Positions 1 to 6,937 of a stretch of DNA of 10,413 nt are shown piece after piece. The translations under genes and the position numbers were made by a program. Below the pieces are notes generated by a model, which worked only from the letters and a program-made list of their open reading frames with translations, was not told where the DNA came from and did not search any database. Source of the stretch: an uncultured Prevotella sp. (GTDB taxonomy: Bacteria; Bacteroidota; Bacteroidia; Bacteroidales; Bacteroidaceae); the NCBI GenBank assembly GCA_937880835.1, contig CALGRN010000306.1, forward strand, positions 1 to 10,413, in the 5' to 3' direction. Each line of letters starts with the position of its first letter. The first letter of the stretch is position 1.

Positions 1-205
1 AGTCCTCACAAAGCACGGCAACAGCTCCAAGCTCTATCGCTTTCGATATAAACTTATGTCCATCCACCTGAGTTCCTTTCATCGCAATAAACAAATCACC
101 GTCTTTTATGCGTCGCGAATCAATGTTTACGCCTTCAATATCAACCTCTTTATTACCTATAATTTCAAGAGGTTTTATGTTTTTCAGCAACTCAATTAAT
201 TTCAT
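1..205 (-). CDS. murE: UDP-N-acetylmuramoyl-tripeptide synthetase MurE, N-terminal 68 residues (cut by window edge)
   Basis: This cytoplasmic ATP-dependent ligase adds the third amino acid, usually meso-diaminopimelate in Gram-negatives, to UDP-MurNAc-L-Ala-D-Glu during peptidoglycan precursor synthesis. Only the N-terminal substrate-binding domain is present. It starts MKLIELLKNI, and residues 28-46 carry the typical MurE pattern: IDSRR (the Ser-x-Arg type contact region), DGDLFIAMKG, then DGHKFI and an AIELGAVAVLCED strand. The ATPase and ligase domains lie beyond position 1. The ATG at 203-205 is the only sensible start and has no clear Shine-Dalgarno, as is usual in Bacteroidetes. It begins 32 nt after the ftsI stop, so it is the next gene of the same dcw operon. 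MurF shares part of this N-terminal fold, but the sequence and gene order favour MurE. Confidence 0.9.
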   Translation of the reverse strand, partial: MKLIELLKNIKPLEIIGNKEVDIEGVNIDSRRIKDGDLFIAMKGTQVDGHKFISKAIELGAVAVLCED

Positions 206-237
206 ATATAATACGTTTTTTAGTTTTCAAACACATA

Positions 238-2391
238 TCAATCCATTTTCAGCGTGCAAATCTGACCGCGTCTGATGCGATTTCCGGCAGGAATACTCTG
301 TCCGATTACCTTTCCACGCCCTTCTATTCTAACCTTCACGCCTCTGCTTTCAATCATATATACGGCATCGCGTGCACCCATTCCCATTACATCCGGCATT
401 ATATAGCTAGCATATACCGGTTTTCTGGTAAGATCGATAGATTTGTCATTATGTCTCACACTGCCCCAAATAGGGTTTCCTTCTGCAAAAGAACCGTTCC
501 AGTTCTTTATCGTTGTAAATCCAAGACGGCTCAAAACGTAGTCGGCTGCAAGTATATTGCCGCATTTCACATCAGGTAACATGACCGAAGACGAATCTTT
601 CGCATCGGCGACACTCATCTTCAAACTATGCGCCATTATACCTTCGGCTATATCGTGGAATACAACTCCGCTCATACCTCCACCCGAAGCAGGCAGTCCC
701 GACTTCTGTATGCAGACTATACAACTGTATCGTGGCTTGTCGGCAGGAAAGAAACCGGCAAAACTGAGCAGATAGTTTACAGTGCCGGACTTATATCCTG
801 CCGCACCTTTTGACATCTGCGCAGTACCTGTTTTGCCTGCAACCTTAAACGATTCAGAGCCTGCTTTCTTACCCAATCCCTGACTTACGACGTGTTCGAG
901 TATAGTCTGTATCTCGCGTAATGTCTTCGTTTTACATATCTGAGGATTGATAACCTTTGTCGGGAAATCTATTATAACCTCTCCATCCTTTATCACCTTC
1001 TTTACAAAACGAGGCGCAACCATGCATCCGTTGTTTGCTATTGCGTTATAGAATGTGAGTGTTGATATAGGAGGAATCTGCGTTTCATATCCTATACTCA
1101 TCCAAGGGAGAGCGGTTTTATTCCAGTTCAGCCACTGTCCTCTATCATTTTTTTTCGGCTTTCTTATTTGAGGTTTTGCATAACCGTACAACGGTATCTT
1201 CAAGTCTTCTGCCAAACCGATTCTGTAAATGCCTTCAACGAATTTCTCCGGATTATTCCGATAATGGTCATCTATAATCCTGCTGACGCCCACATTGGAA
1301 CTTACGAGCAACGTCTGCGGCAGTGTCAGAAGTCCATATCCGCCCTTACGCCAGTTGTGGTCTCTCATCTCGCGTCCGTACATGGGCCATACTCCGCCGC
1401 CGGTCTCTACCTTATAAGTAGTATCTACAACACCGTCGTCGAGCGCAACCATAAGCGATGCGGTCTTAAATACCGAACCCGGTTCGAGCAAATCGCTCAC
1501 TGCATGGTTATGTATCTCTCTGTATTCGCCGTCGATACACTTCTCCATGTTGACAATAGCTTTCACATCGCCCGTGCTTACCTCCATAACTATTGCCACA
1601 CCTACATTTCCGTTTATCAGTTTAAGTTCGTTTATAAGCGACCGTTCTGCAAGATCCTGCATCCCGACATCTATCGTTGTCACTATATCCGCGCCGTCAA
1701 CGGGCGGAGTATCGACAATATCAAGGAATTTGTTCAATACCTTTCTGCGGTGTATGATACCGTTCTTTCCGCGCAGTATGGAGTCGTATGAAAGTTCAAG
1801 TCCGAAGCGTGCGGTGTCCTTCGCACCGAACATATCGCCCACCGTGCGTGATGCCAGAGAGCCATAAGGTCGGCGACGCGCATTGAATTCTTCCCAATGA
1901 AATCCGCTTTGGAATTTAGACAAACGGAATATTGGCAGCATCTTGACCTCAGTATAAGTGCTGTAAGGTATTCTATATTTCCATATTGCCCAGTGTCTGC
2001 TGCGTTTCCGTCGTCCTTCTTCAAGATATTTCTTGAACTCTTCTGCCGATTTCTCGGGGAATATCTGATTAAGTCCGTAGCATATAGAGTCTATTTTTTC
2101 TTCCCAAAGCGAATCTGTCTTTGAGTCGTACAATGCCTTAAAATCCATGTATATTTTAAATTCGGGCAGCGAACTTGCCATTGGCTGTCCGTCGCAGCTT
2201 AGGATATTACCTCTTATTGGCTTCACGCTGACGCTGTCTTTCTTCTTTCTTGCAGCCACTTTCATCCAATAATCATAATCCACTGTCATTGTATAGAGAG
2301 CTTTTCCGAGAACAGACATACCGACAAGTGTCATCACTATTGCGATAACACTATATCTCGGCATTACTTTTTTGTTTTCAAATTTACTCAT
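238..2391 (-). CDS. ftsI: Class B penicillin-binding protein FtsI/PBP3-type, division transpeptidase with PASTA domains
   Basis: This 717-residue protein is a septal peptidoglycan DD-transpeptidase that works with FtsW and FtsL in the divisome. A short cytoplasmic start is followed by one membrane anchor at about residues 13-34. A PBP dimerisation (pedestal) region covers about 50-225, including the RGNILSCDGQPMA segment. The transpeptidase domain has all three catalytic motifs: SVFK at 306-309 (Ser306 nucleophile, Lys309), SSN at 364-366 and KTG at 520-522. The C-terminus has one clear PASTA repeat at about 665-717 and a more divergent one at about 603-660. E. coli FtsI lacks PASTA; they occur in Bacteroidetes and Gram-positive class B PBPs. 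The start ATG overlaps the end of the ftsL-like gene by 8 nt, which suggests translational coupling. I see no damage or missing motif. Confidence 0.95.
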   Translation of the reverse strand: MSKFENKKVMPRYSVIAIVMTLVGMSVLGKALYTMTVDYDYWMKVAARKKKDSVSVKPIRGNILSCDGQPMASSLPEFKIYMDFKALYDSKTDSLWEEKIDSICYGLNQIFPEKSAEEFKKYLEEGRRKRSRHWAIWKYRIPYSTYTEVKMLPIFRLSKFQSGFHWEEFNARRRPYGSLASRTVGDMFGAKDTARFGLELSYDSILRGKNGIIHRRKVLNKFLDIVDTPPVDGADIVTTIDVGMQDLAERSLINELKLINGNVGVAIVMEVSTGDVKAIVNMEKCIDGEYREIHNHAVSDLLEPGSVFKTASLMVALDDGVVDTTYKVETGGGVWPMYGREMRDHNWRKGGYGLLTLPQTLLVSSNVGVSRIIDDHYRNNPEKFVEGIYRIGLAEDLKIPLYGYAKPQIRKPKKNDRGQWLNWNKTALPWMSIGYETQIPPISTLTFYNAIANNGCMVAPRFVKKVIKDGEVIIDFPTKVINPQICKTKTLREIQTILEHVVSQGLGKKAGSESFKVAGKTGTAQMSKGAAGYKSGTVNYLLSFAGFFPADKPRYSCIVCIQKSGLPASGGGMSGVVFHDIAEGIMAHSLKMSVADAKDSSSVMLPDVKCGNILAADYVLSRLGFTTIKNWNGSFAEGNPIWGSVRHNDKSIDLTRKPVYASYIMPDVMGMGARDAVYMIESRGVKVRIEGRGKVIGQSIPAGNRIRRGQICTLKMD

Positions 2392-2857
2392 TTTCGGGCA
2401 CGTTTATTATGTAAGGTGGTTGGTCTGCCATGTGCAGGACACTGTCTTTGTTGTTTTTCAGCATATCGAGCACATTGCTCTCGCGACTCTTTTCTGTTAT
2501 TATACTTGATGTAGAGAGTGCTTTATATTTAGCATCTTTAAGCTCTGTGTTAAGTTTATCTATCTCCAACAGGCTTTTCTGACAACTGTATCTGTTTGAT
2601 ATATAAACTATCATGAACAAGACTATCAGCATTATCAGAAGTATCTGACTGCGTATGAATTTAGCATTGAGGATGTCACCACCTAATATTTTGCGCAACG
2701 TGAAGTTTGAAGAGAAGGGCTGTTCGTCTTCTCTCACCTGCTGAATAGCCTCTTGCAGTATTGCAATACCGTTGTCGGTTTCGGCTTCCTGCACTTCTTT
2801 TTCGCTGTCGGGAGTATTCTGCTGTTCCTCCGTTTTTTCTATTTTCTCCTCGTTCAT
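2384..2857 (-). CDS. ftsL: FtsL-like divisome protein (single-pass membrane protein with coiled coil)
   Basis: FtsL is a small bitopic protein that forms a periplasmic coiled coil with FtsB and helps activate the FtsWI septal synthase. This 157-residue protein has the expected architecture. There is an acidic, Glu/Gln-rich cytoplasmic N-terminus (residues 1-45), a linker, and one hydrophobic segment at about 70-87. A heptad-like helix follows at about 93-125 (KSLLEIDKLNTELKDAKYKA), with a short polar tail. Sequence identity in this family is low, so the call rests on architecture and position between rsmH and ftsI, where ftsL sits in many dcw clusters. Its ATG overlaps the rsmH stop as ATGA, and its own stop lies 8 nt inside ftsI. 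The acidic N-terminus is longer than in E. coli FtsL (about 121 aa), which I understand to be common in Bacteroidales. Confidence 0.8.
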   Translation of the reverse strand: MNEEKIEKTEEQQNTPDSEKEVQEAETDNGIAILQEAIQQVREDEQPFSSNFTLRKILGGDILNAKFIRSQILLIMLIVLFMIVYISNRYSCQKSLLEIDKLNTELKDAKYKALSTSSIITEKSRESNVLDMLKNNKDSVLHMADQPPYIINVPENE

Positions 2858-3768
2858 CTCTTTTCTGCTATTCTCAGTTTTGCGCTTCTGCTTCTCGGAT
2901 TGCTTTCCTGTTCGTCTTCATTCGGCACTATCACCTTGTTGTTTACAAGCGTGAAAGGAGTATCTATCCGTCCGTAGAAGTCCTGTTCTGCCTTTCCTTC
3001 GGCATTACCTGTCTTCATGACATTCTTCACTATTCTGTCTTCAATGCTGTGATATGTTATGACCACCAGTCTGCCTTTTTCGCTAAGAAGCTGCGAAGCT
3101 GCTGCAAGCATCTCTCTCAATGCCTCCATTTCACGGTTGACTTCTATGCGCAGAGCTTGGAAAAGCTTTGCCATTTCTTTTTTTCCGCGTTCTTTCTTAA
3201 ACAGCGGTTCAACTATGTCGATAAATCTCCGAGTAGTTTCTATCGGTTCTGATGCACGCGCTTTTACTACGGCAGAAGCTATCTTTCTTGAATTTTTCAG
3301 TTCTCCGTAGATATAGAATATATCCGCAAGCCTTTGCTCGTCATATCCGTTCAACACATCGGCAGCCGTCTTGCGCGCTCTCTTGTTCATTCTCATATCC
3401 AGAGGTGCATCGAAACGAAACGAAAAACCTCTGTTTTCATCATCGAAATGGTGCGATGAAACGCCCAAATCGGCTATCAATCCGTCTATCTTTTCCACTC
3501 CGTAGAACCTCATCCAGTTTTTAAGATAGCGGAAGTTACTACGCACGAAAGTAAATCTTTTGTCGTCAATGATGTTGTCTTCTGCATCTGCATCTTGGTC
3601 GAAACCGTAGAGATGCGCATCTTTATCAAGCCGAGAGAGAATTTCGCGGCTATGTCCGCCGCCGCCGAAAGTAACATCCACATAAATCCCGCCGGACTTT
3701 ATTGCAAGTCCGTCAACGCTGTCTTCGAGAAGAACAGGAACGTGATATGTCTCAGCTGTCTTTATCAT
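2854..3768 (-). CDS. rsmH: 16S rRNA (cytosine1402-N4)-methyltransferase RsmH (MraW)
   Basis: RsmH transfers a methyl group from S-adenosylmethionine to N4 of C1402 in the 16S rRNA decoding centre. The 304-residue length is normal for the family. Visible signatures are YHVPVLLEDSVDGL at the start, the SAM-binding glycine loop VDVTFGGGGHS at 30-40, and IADLGVSSHHFDD at about 98-110 leading into the RGFSFR-DAPLDMRM segment. The family helix FQALRIEVNREM is at 203-214, YHSIEDR at 239-245, and the family C-terminus NPRSRSAKLR at 290-299. The ATG at 3766-3768 puts the conserved YHVPVLL eight residues in, as in homologues. It lies 162 nt after mraZ and overlaps the ftsL-like gene by 4 nt (ATGA). It is intact. 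Confidence 0.96.
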   Translation of the reverse strand: MIKTAETYHVPVLLEDSVDGLAIKSGGIYVDVTFGGGGHSREILSRLDKDAHLYGFDQDADAEDNIIDDKRFTFVRSNFRYLKNWMRFYGVEKIDGLIADLGVSSHHFDDENRGFSFRFDAPLDMRMNKRARKTAADVLNGYDEQRLADIFYIYGELKNSRKIASAVVKARASEPIETTRRFIDIVEPLFKKERGKKEMAKLFQALRIEVNREMEALREMLAAASQLLSEKGRLVVITYHSIEDRIVKNVMKTGNAEGKAEQDFYGRIDTPFTLVNNKVIVPNEDEQESNPRSRSAKLRIAEKR

Positions 3769-3930
3769 TGTAATTAATTTGTTTTTCTATTTCAACTTAA
3801 ACAGGTCGCTTTCGGGTGACAAGACCGAGAGTTTTGCATGCTCATTCTCTGTGCTTTCTCTCGCGATGTCAATTTTCCGGCATGCCGCCTTTCTGTTTTT
3901 TCTGTCTTTCAACCGTTCAACTAAGGTTAC

Positions 3931-4380
3931 TTATTCGCTCTCTTTCATAACCGTTTCCAGCTCATTGCTGAAATCATCCGCATCCATAAACGGTTTTCTG
4001 TCATCGGAATTGCTCCATATCTCAATAGTATCTCCCATTCCTATGAACTTTATCGACTGTGTGATGTCTGCCATCTTCATATATCGTTTAGGTATAAGGA
4101 AACGCCCGTTACCGTCAAGCGTAAGCATCTCGGCATCCGAAACGAACTGCCGGAATATCATCTGCTGCTTGGCATCCCAGCGCGAAAGCCTTGCACGGAG
4201 AGTATCCATTTGCTCGTTCCACACAGATTCGGGATAGAGCACAAGGCAAGATTGGAACACATCTTTACGCAACACGAGTCTCTCCTCACCGGAAGATTGC
4301 AGCATTTTGCGAAACACCGAAGGCAGAAAAGCCCTGCCCTTAGTGTCTGTCTTTGCCTCTATGTTGCCTAAAAATCTCAT
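3931..4380 (-). CDS. mraZ: MraZ, transcriptional regulator of the division/cell-wall cluster
   Basis: MraZ is a DNA-binding ring-forming protein that represses its own dcw promoter in E. coli. This 149-residue protein contains the two half-repeats of the SpoVT/AbrB swapped-hairpin fold: DTKGRAFLP at 12-20 and LDGNGRFLIPKRY at 88-100. The open frame runs up to 4470, but the family start MRFLGNIEAK and the position of the -7 box and operator inside the longer frame fix the true start at 4378-4380. It is the first gene of the cluster. After its TAA stop the same frame stays open for 47 more codons to a TAG at 3787-3789, which is noted among the findings. Confidence 0.94.
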   Translation of the reverse strand: MRFLGNIEAKTDTKGRAFLPSVFRKMLQSSGEERLVLRKDVFQSCLVLYPESVWNEQMDTLRARLSRWDAKQQMIFRQFVSDAEMLTLDGNGRFLIPKRYMKMADITQSIKFIGMGDTIEIWSNSDDRKPFMDADDFSNELETVMKESE

Positions 4381-4408
4381 GCGTACATATTTAAAAAGAA
4401 TTCTTCGC

Positions 4409-4416
4409 CAAAGATA
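4409..4416 (-). promoter_or_regulatory. Bacteroidetes-type -7 element of the mraZ (dcw) promoter
   Basis: The minus strand reads TATCTTTG, a full match to the Bacteroidetes -7 consensus TAnnTTTG, 28 nt upstream of the mraZ ATG. The inferred transcription start is near 4402, giving a leader of about 22 nt. A TTTG at 4441-4444 could be the -33 element, but its 24-nt gap is longer than the usual 19-21, so the upstream element is uncertain. Confidence 0.6.
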
Positions 4417-4422
4417 AACATA

Positions 4423-4442
4423 TTCCCCCACATTTCCCCACA
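4423..4442 (-). promoter_or_regulatory. Probable MraZ operator: two tandem 10-bp TGTGGGG boxes
   Basis: On the minus strand 4442-4433 reads TGTGGGGAAA and 4432-4423 reads TGTGGGGGAA, two adjacent repeats with a period of exactly 10 bp. The E. coli MraZ site is known to be TGGGN repeats separated by 5 nt, which is also a 10-bp period. The next upstream decamer (4452-4443, TGTGTAGATT) keeps only the TGTG, so it may be a weak third box. The boxes lie just upstream of the -7 element, where a bound ring would block RNA polymerase. Autorepression is inferred. Confidence 0.65.
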
Positions 4443-4783
4443 AATCTACACAAATTTTCAAAATAATCATATTTTTCTTGATTTTTGTAAATTTGTTTTC
4501 ACATTATGTCGGTTTTTTACGTTTTATATGTGCATTTCGGCGCAACAGTATGTACAGCAATCTCATTCATCTTTTTTACCGTCGCGAGGCAGATATATAG
4601 AAAGCATTTTTCCTTTTATGTTGTCATCCTATCTTATTATATTTCCTTTATTCCTTACCACTGTTTGGAAATCATGTTTTTTTAGTTTCAATGGTTGTTT
4701 TATTCATCTCTTTTCGCAATACATTGCATTTGTTTAATGTCTGCATGAAATAAATTAATGGAATTTGGTTCATATAACAAAAA

Positions 4784-4815
4784 ACTGTGTCAGAAACGTT
4801 TGTATCTGACACAGT
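4784..4815 (-). terminator. Intrinsic terminator, minus strand
   Basis: An 11-bp perfect stem (ACTGTGTCAGA at 4784-4794 against TCTGACACAGT at 4805-4815) closes a 10-nt loop. On the minus strand it is followed by six T (4784-4779). The tract on one side only gives the direction. It would end a minus-strand transcript starting between about 4830 and 5400, where only a decayed short ORF remains. Confidence 0.85.
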
Positions 4816-4833
4816 CTGCACTCTGAATTTATA

Positions 4834-4936
4834 TTATTGTAGTTTGTTAGCAACGATTGCGCCAAGTTTCTGTTTTGCGTTATCACCTCTTTTCAAGTTT
4901 TTGATATCCTACGACATCGTCAACGTTGCCTATCAT
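4834..4936 (-). pseudogene. Short frameshifted coding remnant, family unrecognised
   Basis: On the minus strand ATG at 4936-4934 opens MIGNVDDVVGYQKLEKR and then stops. The neighbouring frame continues with IKNLKRGDNAKQKLG and AIVANKLQ to a TAA at 4834-4836. Restoring two bases in the AT-rich GGATATC around 4907-4912 would join the two into one protein-like C-terminus. A third frame upstream reads VLIKVSFESWNIND, so more than one lesion is possible. A strong terminator lies 19 nt after the TAA, as expected at the end of a real gene. I do not recognise the family, and the remnant is short enough that chance cannot be excluded. Confidence 0.35.
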
Positions 4937-4998
4937 TTATATTCCAACTTTCAAAAGAGACTTTAATTAAAACATTCTTGTCCGCCTTTTGTCATTTG

Positions 4999-5006
4999 CA
5001 AATTTA
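4999..5006 (-). promoter_or_regulatory. Possible minus-strand -7 element ahead of the 4834-4936 remnant
   Basis: The minus strand reads TAAATTTG, matching TAnnTTTG. With the terminator at 4784-4815 it would define a transcript of about 215 nt. No convincing -33 TTTG is visible and the region is AT-rich, so a chance match is quite possible. Confidence 0.3.
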
Positions 5007-5115
5007 TGAAAAGAAACACGAAAAAGCATCTGTTATAAACGACTTCTTGTGCTTTTGCAACCAAAAAGACAACCGATATATAACATGTAATTGATTAATC
5101 GTTAAAATATATGAT

Positions 5116-5203
5116 TTCAAAAGCTATCCTTTTGCAATGCAAAAGTTATTGTTTTACAACGCAAAAGTTATGAAACAGAGTTGCAAAAGTTATCCTTTTG
5201 AAA
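5116..5203 (+). repeat. 22-bp palindromic tandem repeat, four units (array 1)
   Basis: Four units begin at 5116, 5138, 5160 and 5182, an exact 22-bp period. The best unit is an imperfect palindrome with arms TGCAAAAG and CTTTTGCA around a five-base centre (YTATC), plus one linker base. Units 1 and 4 keep both arms almost intact, unit 2 has GTTTTACA as its right arm, and unit 3 has lost its right arm. The array lies about 250 bp upstream of dgt in non-coding DNA. A second array of the same family sits at 9121-9208. Confidence 0.85.
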
Positions 5204-5420
5204 AATGAAAACGGAAAGAATGCAACCGAAGGACATTCTTTTTAATATTTTAAAGCTGTTCTCCCGTTTTGCAAATTCAAAATATTTTTTACGTTTTAGC
5301 ATGAAAATAAACATGAAAAACAGCTTGTTCAAACCTCTTTGTTATATGTAAATGCAACGATAAATGTTTAAAAATATCAAATAAAAAGAACGTATGCGGC
5401 AGCTATTGGGATATTTTGCG

Positions 5421-5428
5421 TAAGTTTG
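5421..5428 (+). promoter_or_regulatory. Bacteroidetes-type -7 element of dgt
   Basis: TAAGTTTG matches TAnnTTTG and lies 23 nt upstream of the first ATG of dgt, giving an inferred leader of about 17 nt. It falls after the upstream TTG that could otherwise extend the frame, so it supports an ATG start at 5452. No good -33 element is visible. Confidence 0.5.
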
Positions 5429-5451
5429 CATGTATAAATTTAAAAAGGAAT

Positions 5452-6795
5452 ATGATGATGGACTGGGGCAGACTTATATCCAACAAAAGGTTGGGACAAG
5501 AACATGTGCATGCGGAAAGATATGACGACCGCTCGGAATTTAAGCGTGATTACGACCGATTGATATTCTCTGCGCCGTTTAGAAGACTTCAAAACAAGAC
5601 GCAGGTGTTTCCGCTTCCCGGAAGCATTTTTGTGCATAACCGCCTCACTCACAGCCTTGAAGTATCGTCGGTTGGCATGTCGTTGGGCAACGATGTTGCC
5701 AAAATATTGAAAGAAAAGCATCCTGAGCTTGCCGGAACTCTGTTCGAAGAGATCGGAACAATAGTTAGCGCAGCCTGTCTTGCCCATGATTTGGGCAACC
5801 CTCCGTTCGGACATAGCGGAGAGAAAGCAATACAAGCGTTCTTTAAGGAGGGTAGAGGAATGCGTTTGAAAGATGAGCTGAGCGAGGCTTTCTGGAACGA
5901 TATTACTCATTTTGAGGGTAACGCCAATGCTTTCAGACTGCTCACCCACCGATTTAACGGGCGTCGTTCGGGAGGGTTTGTTATGACATATTCAACGCTC
6001 GCAAGCATCGTGAAATATCCTTTCTCATCTTCTCTTGCAGGCGAAAAGGGAAAGTTCGGATTCTTCAATTCGGAAAAAGAAGACTACAAGAAAATTGCCG
6101 ATGAATTGGGCATTTTATGCAAACAAGATGAAAACGGAGATTGTCTTTATGCCCGACATCCATTGGTTTATCTCGTAGAAGCAGCCGATGACATCTGCTA
6201 TGAGATAATGGATATAGAGGATGCGCATAAACTTAAAATCATTTCTTATGCCGAAACACAGGATTTAATGCTCGATTTCTTCGATGAAAACAAGAAAAAT
6301 CATATTCTCGAACGCATCAGAGAAGAGAATGTAACGGATGATAACGAGAAAGTGGTTTATATGCGTGCACGGGTGATAGGATTGCTAGTGAACGAATGTG
6401 TGAATGCTTTCGTAGAGCATGAGGATGAAATATTAAGCGGAATAATGGAGAAAGGACTGATTGACAAGATAACCGAAATACCGCTGAAAGCATACAAACG
6501 TTGCGAAAAACTGTCGATAGAGCGTATTTACAACTGCAAACCCGTGCTCGATGTAGAACTTAGCGGATATAAGATAATGGAGACTTTGATGGACCAGATG
6601 ATTGATGCGGCAGTAAGTCCGGAGCGTTTTTATTCCAAACAACTTATAAAGCGCGTAAGCAGTCAGTATGATGTTTCATCGCAGGATAAGGAAACTCGCA
6701 TAATGGCAATGATTGACTTTATCAGCGGAATGACCGATATCTATGCGTTGGACATATATCAGAAGATAAACGGAATATCACTTCCGATAGTCTGA
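5452..6795 (+). CDS. dgt: Deoxyguanosinetriphosphate triphosphohydrolase (dGTPase), HD superfamily
   Basis: The enzyme hydrolyses dGTP (in some family members other dNTPs) to the nucleoside and tripolyphosphate, which controls the dNTP pool. The product is 447 residues from the first of three consecutive ATG codons (5452, 5455, 5458), preceded by AAAAAGGAA. Metal-binding HD-domain residues are visible: His67 in HNRLTHSLE, and His112-Asp113 in AHDLGNPPFGHSGEKA. A later conserved Asp lies in VEAADDICYEIMDIEDA. The start FSAPFRRLQNKTQVFPLP is characteristic of type-1 dGTPases. The open frame extends to a TTG at 5416, but that overlaps the -7 box and adds 12 unconserved residues. It is divergent from the dcw operon and separated from the next gene by its own promoter, so it is probably monocistronic. 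Confidence 0.93.
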   Translation: MMMDWGRLISNKRLGQEHVHAERYDDRSEFKRDYDRLIFSAPFRRLQNKTQVFPLPGSIFVHNRLTHSLEVSSVGMSLGNDVAKILKEKHPELAGTLFEEIGTIVSAACLAHDLGNPPFGHSGEKAIQAFFKEGRGMRLKDELSEAFWNDITHFEGNANAFRLLTHRFNGRRSGGFVMTYSTLASIVKYPFSSSLAGEKGKFGFFNSEKEDYKKIADELGILCKQDENGDCLYARHPLVYLVEAADDICYEIMDIEDAHKLKIISYAETQDLMLDFFDENKKNHILERIREENVTDDNEKVVYMRARVIGLLVNECVNAFVEHEDEILSGIMEKGLIDKITEIPLKAYKRCEKLSIERIYNCKPVLDVELSGYKIMETLMDQMIDAAVSPERFYSKQLIKRVSSQYDVSSQDKETRIMAMIDFISGMTDIYALDIYQKINGISLPIV

Positions 6796-6876
6796 AAGTG
6801 TTTTTTGAATGCGCATAAAGAACAAATATTACGTTCATACAGCGCATAAACATCGATGAAAAGGGCGTTTTTTGAA

Positions 6877-6909
6877 TTGTCAGACAAATGTCAGGAACTT
6901 GTCAGACAA
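6877..6909 (+). promoter_or_regulatory. Phased palindromic operator upstream of the outer-membrane gene
   Basis: TTGTCAGACAA occurs twice, at 6877-6887 and 6899-6909, each a palindrome with 5-bp arms (TTGTC/GACAA) around one base. Centres are 22 bp apart. Between them lies a half-site, TGTCAGG, so GTCAG recurs at 6879, 6890 and 6901 with an 11-bp period. Relative to the start inferred from the -7 box, the palindromes centre near -48 and -70, typical of an activator site. The regulator is unknown. Confidence 0.65.
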
Positions 6910-6937
6910 TATTTTTCTTATTGCCATATATGATTTA

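Larger units (their letters stand above)
4471..5415. other. Long AT-rich intergenic region between the divergent mraZ and dgt promoters
   Basis: This stretch separates the minus-strand dcw operon from the plus-strand dgt gene. I find no intact gene in it. It holds a minus-strand terminator (4784-4815), a short frameshifted coding remnant (about 4834-4936) with a possible -7 box behind it, and a four-unit 22-bp repeat array (5116-5203). The part at 4471-4780 is T-rich on the plus strand; its one open frame (4528-4737) has no start context and a low-complexity Phe/Ser/Leu product, so I do not call it. At 5204-5415 I see only AT-rich leader up to the dgt promoter. Confidence 0.7.

Noticed and set aside
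1168..1791. 207-codon plus-strand open frame
   Set aside because: It is wholly antisense to the catalytic part of ftsI, has no promoter or ribosome-binding site, and its product shows no domain. It is a shadow of ftsI codon use.
2761..3252. 163-codon plus-strand open frame
   Set aside because: It is antisense across the ftsL-rsmH boundary, and its Cys/Phe/Ser-rich product mirrors the opposite strand's codons.
4381..4470. N-terminal extension of MraZ by 30 residues
   Set aside because: The extension contains the likely -7 box and operator, and family members start at MRFLGNIEAK.
4488..4495. Plus-strand TAAATTTG as a promoter
   Set aside because: It has no upstream element and no gene downstream for 900 bp; chance matches are expected in such AT-rich DNA.
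4528..4737. 69-codon plus-strand ORF in the mraZ-dgt gap
   Set aside because: It is low-complexity and Phe/Ser-rich, with no ribosome-binding site and no recognisable domain.
5116..5203. CRISPR array
   Set aside because: The units are contiguous and palindromic throughout, with no unique spacers and no cas genes.
5416..5451. Upstream TTG start for dgt adding 12 residues
   Set aside because: It overlaps the -7 element, and the ATG triplet at 5452 has a better ribosome-binding context.
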